Shown in pieces: positions 22,973-34,409 of a stretch of 64,000 nucleotides of DNA. The translations under genes and the position numbers were made by a program. Under the pieces are notes generated by a model. It made no database searches, was not told the origin of the DNA, and was given only the letters and a program-made list of their open reading frames with translations. Each line of letters starts with the position of its first letter. The first letter of the stretch is position 1. The stretch spans positions 2,108,001 to 2,172,000 of the forward strand of contig JAPEUQ010000004.1 in assembly GCA_027946365.1 (NCBI GenBank), in the 5' to 3' direction. Origin of the DNA: Kalmusia sp. IMI 367209. Taxonomy: Eukaryota; Ascomycota; Dothideomycetes; Pleosporales; Didymosphaeriaceae.

Positions 22973-24031
22973 TTGCGTCGCTGCTGTTGGATAGCGAGGC
23001 GTATCAGAGGCCGGGATATGGTATCAACTTGGGGCTTGTTGTATCGTTAGGCTTCCAGGCAGCCAGAAATGTCGAAGCCGCTAGGGCGCCGTCAAATCTC
23101 AGGCTAGCACGCACTTCGGTGGATATTGCTCAAAGCGTCCTTACTGAGCAAGGGATATGCGTCACCGTGTGCGTATTTCGTTGTTGCCTATCGTTCGCAG
23201 TGACGACAACTCACCGCCGAGACGTAAGCCGATTCCAAGGCCAATCTAGTGTTTCCAATGGCGAGACAGTGCGGCGATGGAAGACAGAAGCATTACGCTA
23301 ACGCCGTAAATTGGTCGCGTGTCCTCCATATGTATGCTGAAGATGCGGAATTCGTCGCCGATGCAGAGATGCGGAGGTGGGATGGAACGCCGTTGCGCGA
23401 GAAATGGGTCGGTGATGACTCAGGATACTGCGGAGTTCGTATTTCGCTTGAACAGCCAATTACAGCCCGTTTAGCGAGATCTGCCCCTGCAATTCCGCAT
23501 CGCCCATAGCCAAGATCCTCTGTGAACACGGAATTCGTTTCGTCCCATGTCATTGCCTGTTTGGGCTGAGGCATCGTACAGTCACAACGTCCCATGCACA
23601 TTATGTTTCCCCTGTGCTCTCACTCGTCAGGTTCATCGTTCGAGTCTTCCCTTGAGGAGCTAGTCCGGTCAAATATACGTTATAATGCGAGTTACGGGAT
23701 TACCAATACATGCATGCCACAGGCAGCAACTTTCGTACCCTGTGTGCATGGATAGTCGTCACTATGGAAGCCTCCGATCGGCTTTCAGTCCCGCATCCCA
23801 GCGGGAACACAATCAGTCGGTCTGGTATAAAGGTGCCTGAATGCCCGAGCTGTACATGTCTCACTCCTAAGGCATCTACTTCAACAGCTACTTCCCTGCC
23901 GCTTGCACTGCCTCCGAACCAATATCAACCTACCGTTGACAAATTCACACTTCGTAAACTACAATAACCTCGAATTTTCTACAAGCCCATCAAAGGCACA
24001 GCTTCCAAACCTAACTACCGCATCCTTCACA
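22973..24031. other. Divergent promoter region
   Basis: About 1.06 kb upstream of the Zn2Cys6 gene (minus) and a small plus-strand gene. A long plus-strand ORF at 22771-23301 is antisense to the zinc-cluster exon and is not called. Confidence 0.45.
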
Positions 24032-24336
24032 ATGGCATCCAACAGCAGCAACAATAACGGCAATATCGCAAACTACGGTACCGTGCAGTCCGAGAAGGAC
24101 CAACTTCCGCTCTACAACGCTCGCAACTCGACCGATTCAACTGCGTCGACAGCCGCACTGCTGAAGAAGGATTCAAAGAAGGGATCAGAGAAAGGCTCGG
24201 AGAAAGACTCAAAGGGTAAGGATAAAGTATCGACTAGGGCAATCTTAGGATGTAAGTTTGGTGGATGTTTTCAGACTAGATATATCACTGACATCGAAAA
24301 GCTGCATACAAGAACTCCTTCCAAATGTCCATATAG
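24032..24336 (+). CDS. Small Lys/Ser/Asn-rich hypothetical protein
   Basis: Exon 24032-24251 and exon 24302-24336 (50-nt intron GTAAGT...AAG) give 84 aa, MASNSSNNNGNIANYGTVQ..., with a KGSEKGSEKDSKGKDK lysine-rich stretch near residues 53-68, ending AYKNSFQMSI. The protein is hydrophilic and probably disordered. Start choice: the ATG sits after an A/C-rich leader (TTCACAATGGC), good fungal context. If the intron is not removed the frame runs on to 24373. A different frame after the intron (reading LRILCAPDDIASVEG) is also protein-like, so the 3' end is uncertain. Family not recognised. Confidence 0.45.
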
Positions 24337-25310
24337 ACCGACGTGGTCTTCGTATTCTTTGCGCGCCGGATGATATTGCGAGCGTTGAGGGGGACGAGTT
24401 GCACTAGGATGAAGCCTACATGCCGACGGCGAAAACAAGCTTGGAGTTTTCCTGCGATTGACGTTTGGGAGGCTTTCTGTGGTTTTACATCCTTATGGCG
24501 GGAGCTTTGTTTTTGCCTGGTCGGAACGTACCTTGGGCGTTAGCTTAGTGTACCTGTCGAATACGGTGTATAAAGGCATCTAGCTGAGGTCGTTGGAAGA
24601 AACATACCCACCATCCAATACCACTGAGGGCCCTGGGGTCGCTTTTGCGTTACCCTTTCGCTCTTCTACCACTTCATCTCCCCTCGTATCTGTGTTCCTC
24701 TCACCTAACATTTCAACCTCGTCGCGAGGTGGCCAACCAAGGTTAACCTAAAGCTATCTCAAGATAACGGGCCAGAGTCTGAAGTATCCGCCTACAGACA
24801 TCTCGATCCTCGCTGAGACATAAAATAAGTAAGCCGTCTTTACACATTTGCTATCGGTTCTAAGAGCAATTAGACATGGCACAGTGTGTTGCGATATCTC
24901 TATCTGGAAAATGCCGCAAAGTACGATGTTACGGACTGATGATGGGTCTAGACGTTCACATGTAAGGAACAAATTGAGGTTTGATAGACCCATAACATAT
25001 CAACGAATACATACCCCTGAGAGTCGTCAATACACAGGGCAGCATGGTCGACCATGAGAGGAAACTTTCTATCTTGTGAGATATCGAATTGGAGCACGAT
25101 CTGCTTAGGCAATTGGAACTATCTACGCGTTTGGATTAATCTTGGGGCGCTAAGCTAATAAGACGCAAGGCCACACCAATCTTGACAGTGCTAACGCAAT
25201 ATCAAGGAACAGTCCTTGCAATCGCTTCTAAAAGTTCTCCTACCAGTCTCTTCTCGTTAACCCAGATGTCCTTCTTCCGCCAAATCATCGCCTTGTTCAA
25301 GCTGTTTGTC
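24337..25310. other. Intergenic region
   Basis: Convergent gap of about 1 kb between two small genes. No gene, RNA or repeat recognised. Confidence 0.45.
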
Positions 25311-26009
25311 CTATGCAGCTAACTCGTCAATGAGCTTCCCTTGCTCTTGATCACGACTAGCTTCCTCCTCCTTAGCTCCTGTCATGACATCGCCCTCTGG
25401 AAACAGCTCCGATTCTTCAATATCTCTGGCATGCAGTATCATAGTTCGCGTCGTGCAGTCGTCCGAGCCCGGGGTTACGTAGCGCCACACACGGGACGTT
25501 GGTGCTTCCGGATTCGGCTGCGCGAGGCAAAAGTGAAGCTGGAGTCATTTAGAACTCAGATCAATATTCACGTCGAGACTTCTCACCTGGTGATCCGGTG
25601 CTTCAGAGTGCGTGCCATCACTCCATGTCAGCAATCCCGTATCCGCATTCCATCTGCTCAAAAACAGATCAAAGTTAAGCACCACGATCAAGACCAACAG
25701 CGTATAGCAAAACAAGCCTAGCGCATCATATGATTTCCGCTTGCGCTCCTCTTCCTCTTCATCACTTAAATCCGATTCAAAGCCTTCCTGACACTCCATC
25801 TGCAGCTCCTCGTCCCCACTCGTGTTTGCATCAGTATCTTCAGGGATGCGCGGCAAGTCCGGCGACTTCGAACAATGTTGGCTATATGGAGGGGGCGGTC
25901 GCTGATAGTTGCGGCTCGTGCGGCGCCTCGATTGGTTCGGAGAGCGGAAGTAGGTGAGGAACGAGGTGCGTGGTAGAGCATCCATGACGTTTGAGCGGCC
26001 CGTTGACAT
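25311..26009 (-). CDS. Hypothetical single-pass membrane protein with PPPPY motif
   Basis: Exons 26009-25587 and 25538-25311 (48-nt intron GTGAGA...CCAG) give 216 aa in phase. The N-terminal half is basic and polar, with a PPPPYS motif at about residues 38-43. An acidic run (DLSDEEEEERKRK, about 80-92) precedes one membrane span (ALGLFCYTLLVLIVVLNFDLFL). The C-terminal part, about 90 residues, is acidic and ends EQGKLIDELAA. Without splicing the frame would end only 14 residues later, but the open second exon supports the intron. The PPxY motif may recruit a WW-domain ubiquitin ligase; this is inference. I do not recognise the family. Confidence 0.6.
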
Positions 26010-26189
26010 TAGGTAGGCACTGCGCGTTGTTGTAATTGTAGTGGCAAAAATTTTATGAAGGTGATATCATGCGTCGTAATGTGATGCTCAAAGATGGGTT
26101 GCACTTGAGTGCGAAGTGTGTATTGTAAGCGTACGGTGACGGTCTCACTTTGAAGTGGAGGTGACATGGTGGGTGTCCTGCTTTTGCGC

Positions 26190-27080
26190 TTAAATGGACA
26201 AGTTTGGAAGGTTTGAAAACGGAGGCAGTATTGATGGATGCAGAAAGTGATGGATTGCAGAAGGAAAGAGATGTCGGTTGCGGGAGCATGCGGTGAGGAA
26301 TGCGCGTTGAGCGGTGTGGAATGTTAGTGGTGTAACATTCGAAGGCGCGATCCGAACAGCTTCGACAAAGTCTTCGGACTCTAGATGATGCTAGGACAAA
26401 CAGCCCTAAACCACAGAGGCCCTCCACACCGTATCTGTCGCCAAGCGTGAACATCATCGCATGTACAGTGAGGGGATTTTCGCACTCCCTCATGCGTGCT
26501 GCTTCCTCTATGGCAATACCTCCATTACCATCCTTAGCTGGCAAACAACATGTGCATGTGTATGGGTGACTGCTCATATGAAAACGGACTACACCACTGA
26601 TATATTCATCAGTGCTGATGTTTTCAAGGCACGCTATATCTATGTTTCGTAATTGGTCCCTCATCGTGATGTTGGTCGGATCATAGTCCCCGATATACAT
26701 AAATGCTATCATACGTCGAATCATGTCTTGCTCCTCGTCTGGAAAGTTGATATTGCCATCAAGCGCTTCCTGGCTACTGTTAACACAAAGAACTCATAGT
26801 CTCAAGCCAAGTTTGTGAGATCAAAATGATTCTCACGCTCTTATCCCAATAATGTGGATGATCACCTCCTTACCTTTCCGACAGGAAAGCTCATGGCTTT
26901 CTTGAAGAATCGTGATGCAACACAAACGACAGCCTTGTGAGCATGCCATGTCTGTTCACCACACGTGATAGTCAAATCGCAGTGTTTGCCGGTGTTGAGC
27001 GCCCTAATGAATAGAGTTCAGATAGCAAATGCTTGTTTGAGGCGTGTAATTTACTAGAACATTGCTAGATTATCGGCCAT
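26190..27080 (-). pseudogene. Probably broken BTB/POZ domain gene
   Basis: Several BTB blocks occur in order on the minus strand. The N-terminal exon is MADNLAMF (27080). After a 51-nt GTAAAT...TAG intron comes LNTGKHCDLTITCGEQTWHAHKAVVCVASRFF. A second intron leads to NINFPDEEQDMIRRMIAFMYIGDYDP and LTVHAMMFTLGDRYGVEGLCGL, and finally ESEDFVEAVR in another frame. Three things are wrong. Joining exon 1 (ending TA) to exon 2 (starting G) makes a TAG stop. Exon 2 and exon 3 are only in phase if a weak GTGATC donor replaces the strong GTAAGG. The last block needs an extra frame change. A similar, intact BTB gene lies at 11268-12613. It may be a pseudogene, or use unusual splice sites. Confidence 0.6.
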
Positions 27081-27599
27081 TTTGAGTCTTTGTTTGATCC
27101 TGAATCACTCAATGGGTTGAGTGGTGGGTAAATGTTCATGCTGCGTGCCCTGCTTTTTTGTAAGGACATCCTATAGTTTGCTCTCGGCTCGAAAGTAGCT
27201 CTTCTTCATTATTCCATGATTGAGGGTGAATACCCTCATAGAGGCAACCTTCTCGCCTATACTGCAGTCGCTGTGCCTCCGTTATGTGACCTCAATATTT
27301 CCCAGGCGACTCCACAGTTCGAACGGGATTGGCGTAGTCCCTTTCCACGCACAGCATACCATCTCACGCATGGAAAGAATACGAGATAAGGACAATGTAT
27401 ATCAAGATGAAAGGGGATTCCAAGATGATTATTGATAGTGTTGTAGTCAAAAGCTAAAGTGTGAGGGTTTCTCTACCGTTGTATTATCTATGCTAAGGGA
27501 CTCGGCGTACGGTAGGTCTCCAAACTCTTGTCCTGTCCTATCACTGCATGATATGGTACATTAAAAAACTACGAGACGCACAATGCCCTTTCAGCTGCT
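27081..27599. other. Intergenic region
   Basis: About 0.5 kb between the BTB locus and the 3' end of the DHA2 transporter. No gene recognised. Confidence 0.45.
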
Positions 27600-29310
27600 T
27601 TAAACATCTCTGCCCTTCACATCGACGCCAGAATCATCCTCTAGAGGGACCTCTTCATTCTTTTTGATGCTCTTCCACTCAACCAGAACTGCACCCACCA
27701 GGCTGAAGCACGCCAACCCCAGTGCAACATATATAGCATTCCGAATCGCGACCCTATAACACTCCAGAAACACGCTTAACAATTGCGGCGGCACCATTTT
27801 GCGGATATTAGTCGCGCCCATCTCGACGATCTCGCTTTTAGAAAGGTGCAGCTCGGATATCTTCGTCAATTGCCGGGCCAATTCATCCGTGAAGACACTC
27901 TGCGCTACGCTCAGGAAGATCGCGCCACCGAAGTTCTGTGCGAACATCATAAGCGACACACCTGTCGGATTGTCTTCTTTGGACAAGACGATCTGTGCAT
28001 TCATTGAAGGCTGTTGCATCCCAATTCCGACGCCAAAGCCAATAAGGAATTGGTAACCAATCCAAACGCTATGATGAACGTTTACTGGCCATGTGGTGAC
28101 AAGACCCGTTCCGACTGAGAAGATGACGGCGCTCAGAACCATGAATGGTGCCGGGTACCCGATGCGCTGGACCAATCCTCCCGCTAGAATTGTTCCAATG
28201 ACCAGAGATAGAATAAACGGTATGGTAGCCTCACCAGACTTGGTAGGTGAGAAATTCTTGAGGGCCTGAAAGAAAATCGGGATAAAGTAGGTTACAACGA
28301 TCATACCAGACTGACTAGAGAAGGCAAAAAGAGCTGAAAAGGCGATGGTCCGTTGGCTGAGGATGCGCATTGGTAAAGTCGCTGTGTCGGGCATCAAAAT
28401 CTGGATTCCGATGAAACAAGCAAACAAAACAGCGGCCAGCACCAAGAGGAGAACAGTTCTCCAACTAGACCAACTATATGTTGTGCCACCCCATTGTAGG
28501 GCCAAGAGAAGGCATACAATCGATGGAAGGAAGAGAACCGTGCCAATAGGATCCAGTTTCTGAAATTGTTCCCAGAGCGTCATTGGTTCATGTCTTTTCG
28601 GCTGTAGGTGTAGAATTAGAATGAGAACACCGATTGCCACTGCACCGCACGGCAGATTGATGTAGAAACACCATCGCCAGCTAACGTGTTCAGTGAATGC
28701 ACCACCGAGCAACGGTCCAACCACACCCGCAATACCGAATACCGCCCCGATCAGTCCTGTGAACATAGGTCTTTTTTCTAGTGGAGTAGTCTCTATGACC
28801 ACTACGATGGCTCCGTTTGATATTCCCGCACTGCCAGCTCCAGCGATTGCACGCCCTAGGATCAGAACAGGAGATGAAGGGGCAGCCCCGCACAGGGCGC
28901 TCCCGATTTCGAAGACGGCGACTGCAGCAATAAAGATTACTTTTGCGGAGTAGAACGTGTATATACGGCCCCAGACGAGCTGAAAGGCACACAGTGTGAG
29001 CATATAGGAGGACCCGTACCAGCCTATGTCGGATAAGGAGTTAAAGTCATCGGTTATGCGGGGGACGGCCGTTGCGAGGATGGTCTTGTCCTGTGAAAGG
29101 TGTTAGTCGGTACGAATTTTCGAGAAGATCTGAAAGACCGACCAGTGCAACAAGAAACATCGTTAGGTAAAGGCAACCCATGATCAACCATGTGCGACCT
29201 AGCGTAGGATACAGATGTTCGACTTCATCTTGTGACGGTTTCTTTTCGTGGTCCGATGCGTGTTTGTCTAGAGTTTCACTAACGTCGTTCATTTCTGAAT
29301 TAAGATTCAT
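27600..29310 (-). CDS. Major facilitator transporter, DHA2 (14-TM drug:H+ antiporter) family
   Basis: Exon 29310-29143 and exon 29090-27600 (52-nt intron) give 552 aa. After a hydrophilic N terminus the exons join at [22 protein letters not shown], the standard helix 1 of fungal DHA2 pumps. The family motif C is visible ([26 protein letters not shown], then [13 protein letters not shown]), as is the basic loop after helix 2. About 14 hydrophobic spans are present. Relatives export toxins, fungicides or secondary metabolites across the plasma membrane using the proton gradient; the substrate here is unknown and no biosynthetic cluster is next to it. The donor GTCGGT is atypical, but the protein join is convincing. 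It is transcribed divergently from another MFS gene. Confidence 0.93.
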
Positions 29311-29936
29311 CGTATAGCTAATGCTGCTTGATCGAATGCACTCGATTGCGTAGTAGAATCAAAGTAGTGAAAAGTAAATTGAAAGGAGAGACGGGACCTG
29401 ATGAAATGGAAATCGACCGTATAGAGTCGAAGAATGTGCAAGAGCATACTTGCTATATACGTTTTGACTATCGTGTTTCTATCCCCCCATTTGGCTGTTT
29501 CGGTCCCTCCAGCTGGTAGTTTGGTCATGCTCGGATGCGAGCAGTAGCGCCTTCGGGCCCGAAATGTGTGCACGGACCCATGCTCGTGGAATAGACAAAT
29601 CCGAAGTGTCGCGACCTCATCTGGCTTTGACTACCCTCACAGGAACAGAATAGTCCTCGGTCAACATGAAATCAGACGCCCGTATTCAGATAAATGCTTA
29701 ATCTATGCTCTGAACGTGTGTCCAGAGCCCGATGCGGACTGTCTCATCATGATTGGGTGTATCTCGGCCCGAAGGATCGATGACATAGCCGGCGTCCCAG
29801 GTACCTCGAAGGTACTTTTCCATCTCAACTTCCTCCACCAGCGTGCATGTCCACTACTTTTTACGGCTGCATGTTTTCTCTATTCCATATTTAATTCAAT
29901 ATCTCTCGCAGTGAGCGTGTAGCGTACGCGTCAGAC
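29311..29936. promoter_or_regulatory. Shared divergent promoter of two MFS transporter genes
   Basis: 626 bp separate the two start codons. The region contains a perfect 12-bp palindrome, TTCGGGCCCGAA (29552-29563). The 10-mer CCTTCGGGCC that overlaps it recurs in reverse orientation at 29766-29775. This layout would suit co-regulation of both pumps; binding protein unknown. Confidence 0.5.
29552..29563. promoter_or_regulatory. Palindromic candidate regulator site
   Basis: Perfect palindrome TTCGGGCCCGAA. The inverted CGG/CCG-like halves recall binding sites of dimeric zinc-cluster regulators, but no named consensus is claimed. Confidence 0.35.
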
Positions 29937-31299
29937 ATGAATGCTAATGAGACCACGCGTCTTCTAGGTACCCTAGCAGAAGATGTCGCCAACACTTCCA
30001 CCACACAGGCTCAGGATGAACCAGATCGTACCATCAAAGCACCCACAACGTCAACAAGCGTCAACTTCCGCATCGCGGCCACTATGTATTCATTCATGGT
30101 TACCGGTCTCTTCAACGCGTCAATTGGCGTCCTCCTCACGCCAATTTCTCATTACTACGCCTTGACCGACCTTCACGTTTCTTTCATATTTCTCTGTGGG
30201 CCTGTTGGCTATGTGATGGCATCACCTTTCAATGCTTCTATTCATTCCCTCTTTGGCCAGCGCGGCATCGCTTTCCTTGGTCCCTTTCTCCACGCGCTGG
30301 CCACTATTGGAATTGCCGCGCATCCACCCTTCCCAATGCTACTAGGTGCCTTTGTAGTCATGGCTATGGGAATCGGTCTGGTGGACGGAAGTTGGTGTGC
30401 GTGGGCTGGCGGACTGGAAAGGGCGAATGTGGTGAGCGGGTTGTTGCATGGGAGTTATAGTGCCGGTGCTGCAGTCGGTCCGTTTACCGCAGGCCTATGG
30501 ATGGCAAAGGCAAAAAGGCCATGGTGGGAGTGGTACTATGTGCTTGTGAGTTCAACGACTCGATGCTTATTGTAGCTGACACGTCTGAAAGGCCGGTACA
30601 TCGGTTCTGGAGTTGATCGTACTAGTGATCGCTTTTAGATTTGAGACTGCATCTAGATACCACCAGTCAAAAGACCACATTGTTCTCGCGCAAGAAAGCA
30701 CCTCCTGGAGAGAAATCTTTAAGCACCCAGCCACCTGGGCCTCCGCCGCTTACTTTCTCACATACGTAGGCATCGAAACAGCGATATCAGGCTGGGTTGT
30801 TTCCTTCATGACTCGCTCTCGCCATGTATCTACCTACCTCGCCAGCTTCTCTTCGTCTGGATTCTGGGCCGGCATGGCCGTAGGTCGTCTATCACTCGGC
30901 TACGTAACAAACCATATCGGTGTGCGTCGCGCAGCCGCCATGTATCTCTTATGCGCTATTGGACTTCTGCTAGTTTTCGCGCTTATCGGTTCGCCTGTTG
31001 TGTCTATCCTTGCGATGACATTCGCAGGCTTCGTTATGGGTCCTCTGTTCCCCTCAGGGGTGGTAGTGTTATCAGAGCTATTGCCGCGAGAGCTGCACGT
31101 TGCTGCTGTGTCTACTGTGGCTTCTGTCGGACAGATTGGTGGCGCTGCATTACCCTTTGGTATTGGCGCTGTTGTACAGGGGCTGGGCATTGGGGTATTT
31201 AGATGGGTCATCGTGATCTTCTCTTGTATTGCGCTAGGCGCGTGGACTGTGTTCGCACAGTTAAAGCCAAGGAACGTGACGAGGCAAAGGCTTGAATAG
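29937..31299 (+). CDS. Major facilitator transporter, FucP/FHS-like
   Basis: Exon 29937-30545 and exon 30592-31299 (46-nt intron GTGAGT...AAG) give 438 aa. About 12 hydrophobic spans follow a polar N terminus that contains TTRLLG. The order of conserved parts fits the fucose/glucose-permease-like branch of the MFS. Near helices 1-2 are GLFNASIGVLLTPISHYYALTDL and GPVGYVMASPF; then come GIGLVDGSWCAWAGGLERANVVSGLLHGSYSAGAAVGPF and, in the second half, YFLTYVGIETAISGWVVSFM and FPSGVVVLSELLP. Such proteins import sugars or other small solutes; substrate unknown. The splice join YYVL-AGTSVLELIV restores a continuous helix. Head-to-head with the DHA2 transporter. Confidence 0.92.
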
Positions 31300-34059
31300 C
31301 TGCGTCGACCGTTGCCCGCGCGGCAAGACGCTCAGTAGGCCACGATTTCTATACCATCCCCCCTTGTACTATGATCTTGAAATTTGAAGTAGCCCACCAT
31401 GTAGTATCACTACGTAGATGTGAAGAATATATTTATTTTTGCAATGCCGGAACAATATCGTCTTGGCTTGGCATCACGATCATGCCAGTTCAGATTGATA
31501 ATTTAGCCATTGTCTAGGCTGATGCATATCGGGATACAATCTGGGTACAGGTTGATGTCAAGATTGCGTCAAGGCAGCATTTTCTGCAGGAAAACGACTT
31601 GTATGGACTCTGTTAGAGCGAAATGAGCATGCAAACGACCGAATTTGTCACTGCTCAGCGCTCAGCCTCTCTTATCGATATCCACCCCGTATGGATCTAG
31701 ATGCGAGCACAAGTTTGCCTTCTCATTAAACGGAGAGAAATGCGAGCGAGTGACCCGGGTAGCCTTGCGGTGGCGGATGAGGACAGTTATTCTGTAACCC
31801 GGTGATACGTAGTACGCTGCTCGGTTCTGGACGCTACTTACCAAAATTTCGTCTGTAGAAAGCCCGGGACTGCCCCGGCAAGGCAGCTTTTCAAGCCATG
31901 ATATGTCTTCTCCGATGCCGTCTCCGAGCTTTGCGCCAGACGAACAGAGCGTAATGAGAGACCGGCCGCTAAAAGCGATTATCGTGATGCCTTAGACGGT
32001 AGTGACGGCCATAGAGTAGTGTGCGGTTGCATTCTATTCCTGACGTGAACATGACTTCTGAATAAAAGTTCGCTTCAAACCCTTCGAACGGTCACGGCTC
32101 GGTGCTGAAGCGAACTGTCATTCATGGTGTTCCTATGTGGTTCTAGGTTCCGCTCTAGATATTGCGAGCTGGCGTGCGATTTGTTGCACTGATCTACTCT
32201 TGAGCAGTCCGCCTGGGACCCGAACCCTGCGTGGCCACGTGCCACGTTTCCACGTCTAGCGATGACAGCGTAAGTGTCTGTGTTGAATTATCGCAACACC
32301 TCAGATGTCTCGTCACTGCGCAGAACCCTAATTATATGCTGTATAACGTGTCAATTCGGATGCAAAGAGACTGATTGGGCGGTGGTTACATATGTGTGCT
32401 GATGTTTTCAGACAATACCAATGCCGACTCTTCCCGTCTTTTATGGCGATAAGATGTTTATCCACGAATGAACTCTTTGGCTCCCTTGTGTAATATTGAC
32501 ATCCAAATCCTTGCCTGATGTAAATGTGCGTCACTGTTTAGGTCTCAAAGCGGGATCTCCACCGATTTCACGTTTTTAACGTCAAGATGCTTAGAGATTG
32601 TGAGCTACCTAGTCAAAGCGACATTTATGTGGACTACAGATTTGACCTACCCTTCAGGCCCGTCTTCTTATAAATCAGGGATTGCATATCGACGTTAGTA
32701 GGCATGACCCGTGTTCCTGAAAACACGTAGTGTCAACGTGGATAAGGTCTTTGATGAAGTGTCACTCTCTGATTCAAATGGTTGTACGAAATCGCTACCA
32801 CCGCGACGGTTCGACAGCTTCGGATGATGGAATAACTTTCGTCCTCCGCTAGACCCTTTTTGATAATAAGTACTTGAGAGCGCGTTTCACCTCTACCGCA
32901 TGCCGATAACATTTTACATATCATGCGGCGTATATGAAATACGTATCACAGATTGCGCGTTGTCGTCACCGTGGCCTTCCCACTCGTTGATGACACATGG
33001 TGAATCTTCAATCAGCCATACATGGTGGGCAATTCCAGTTTCCGCTTACTGATAAAACTGTGTACACACTCGCTCCAAATCTCGTGAGTTGCTGGAGGTA
33101 GAAAATCGAGCTAGCATTGTCGGAAAGAGGAAATACTACATCGCGAAAGCGGGCACATCATCTTCATCAGCCCTATCTTGCCACTGGAAACTCCTTTTTC
33201 CATGCGATATATTGACGAACAAGTGCATTGAGAATTCTGTGTCATTTATAAGGTAAAGAATTCCGGAAAAATCCACCAGAACTCGATGTTAAAAGCCTCA
33301 AGACAGCCACCTGATCAGTCTGAAGAGGATGGTAGAAATAAATTTTAGGAGGCATATAACTAGTAGATATGCACCAATAACGAAGACTCTGATTAGAGCA
33401 GTGCTAAATAGCAGTTTAGCTACTAAACAATATATGATTGTGGGCTATGTAAAGGTGTCTACGATGTTATGCGTGCTCTGCAAGTCTCGAAACATTGAAT
33501 ATACTTGTGGGAAAAGAGTGTTTCGTGGAAAAATCTTATAGTATCGTGACAAATGAGTCCAAAGCTCTTGTGTTTCATACTGCAATTATAGTATGTGCAG
33601 TTACATTATGCGCAAGTACTTGCGCTGTGAACGGTAGAATAAGCTAGGGCATTACAAGATTCACCCGCTCATAGTAACTGTATCGCTGAATATATATTGC
33701 TATTGGGATGCTCGGCTCAGAATCGCGGTCGTCATATTTTCGTTGTTGTTTCTAAGTGTAGTTGCAGCGGTATGTTGGACTTCTGGACTACTATAAATCG
33801 AAGGTAGAAGGAATCTCTTTGGCCAGACATCTTGTACCACTAGCATCCTTCTTTGGTTTAATGCTTCAGGATGGTGTAGTAATGCAGAGGAAAATTCTCC
33901 CTCCATTGCCCTTGAGGACAGAAGCAATGCTATGCAAATTAATTCAACGATTGTGCTGAGAGTCACACCAGTTTGACTTACCTCTAAGTTTTGTATGGCT
34001 TTATCACCTACTACGCAGGGCTTTGACTATGCACTACCTTATAGCCGACCATCTTGAGC
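31300..34059. other. Gene-poor region
   Basis: 2.8 kb of mixed, locally AT-rich DNA with only ORFs of 60-90 codons. None has a recognisable domain or a fitting partner exon. No repeat array or RNA gene seen. Confidence 0.45.
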
Positions 34060-34409
34060 TTAGGCTTGCACGATGTGCATGAATGTTCGGGCTCTCTCGA
34101 TTGAAATTGAGTTCGAGGAGCGCCGCATCTGAGTGCCAACATAGGGAGAAAAGTGCAATTCGAATATCTCCGGATGTGGTGTGACTGAAAAGTGGGGCAT
34201 TGTGGCTTGGTCATAGCCGTGCGACCTGGCCCCCCTCTCGATGTCATTGAGACCTATCATTTGTGTGAGCTGGATCTCTAAGTTACGGAGATGTCAGTAT
34301 TACCCGCGATCCGAAACCTTCTTGATTCAAACCAGGTCAAAATAGCGAAGGTCAGTGGAAGACCACCTAGAACGATGGTAGCGATGACCTCCGGAGATAG
34401 ATGGACCAT
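34060..34409 (-). CDS. Small protein with N-terminal membrane span
   Basis: Exon 34409-34304 and exon 34253-34060, split by a 50-nt intron (GTAATA...ATAG) typical of this window, give 99 aa in phase. The N terminus MVHLSPEVIATIVLGG continues through a hydrophobic stretch (LPLTFAILTWF) into a basic stop-transfer (ESRRFR), a plausible signal anchor. The second half is soluble (PHPEIFELHFSPYVGTQ...). The N-terminal pattern resembles many short fungal membrane proteins of unknown function, but I cannot name a family. Phase-perfect splicing supports it; there is no other evidence. Confidence 0.45.

Noticed and set aside
22771..23301. Plus-strand ORF of 176 codons
   Set aside because: Antisense to the zinc-cluster exon and its promoter; no protein features.
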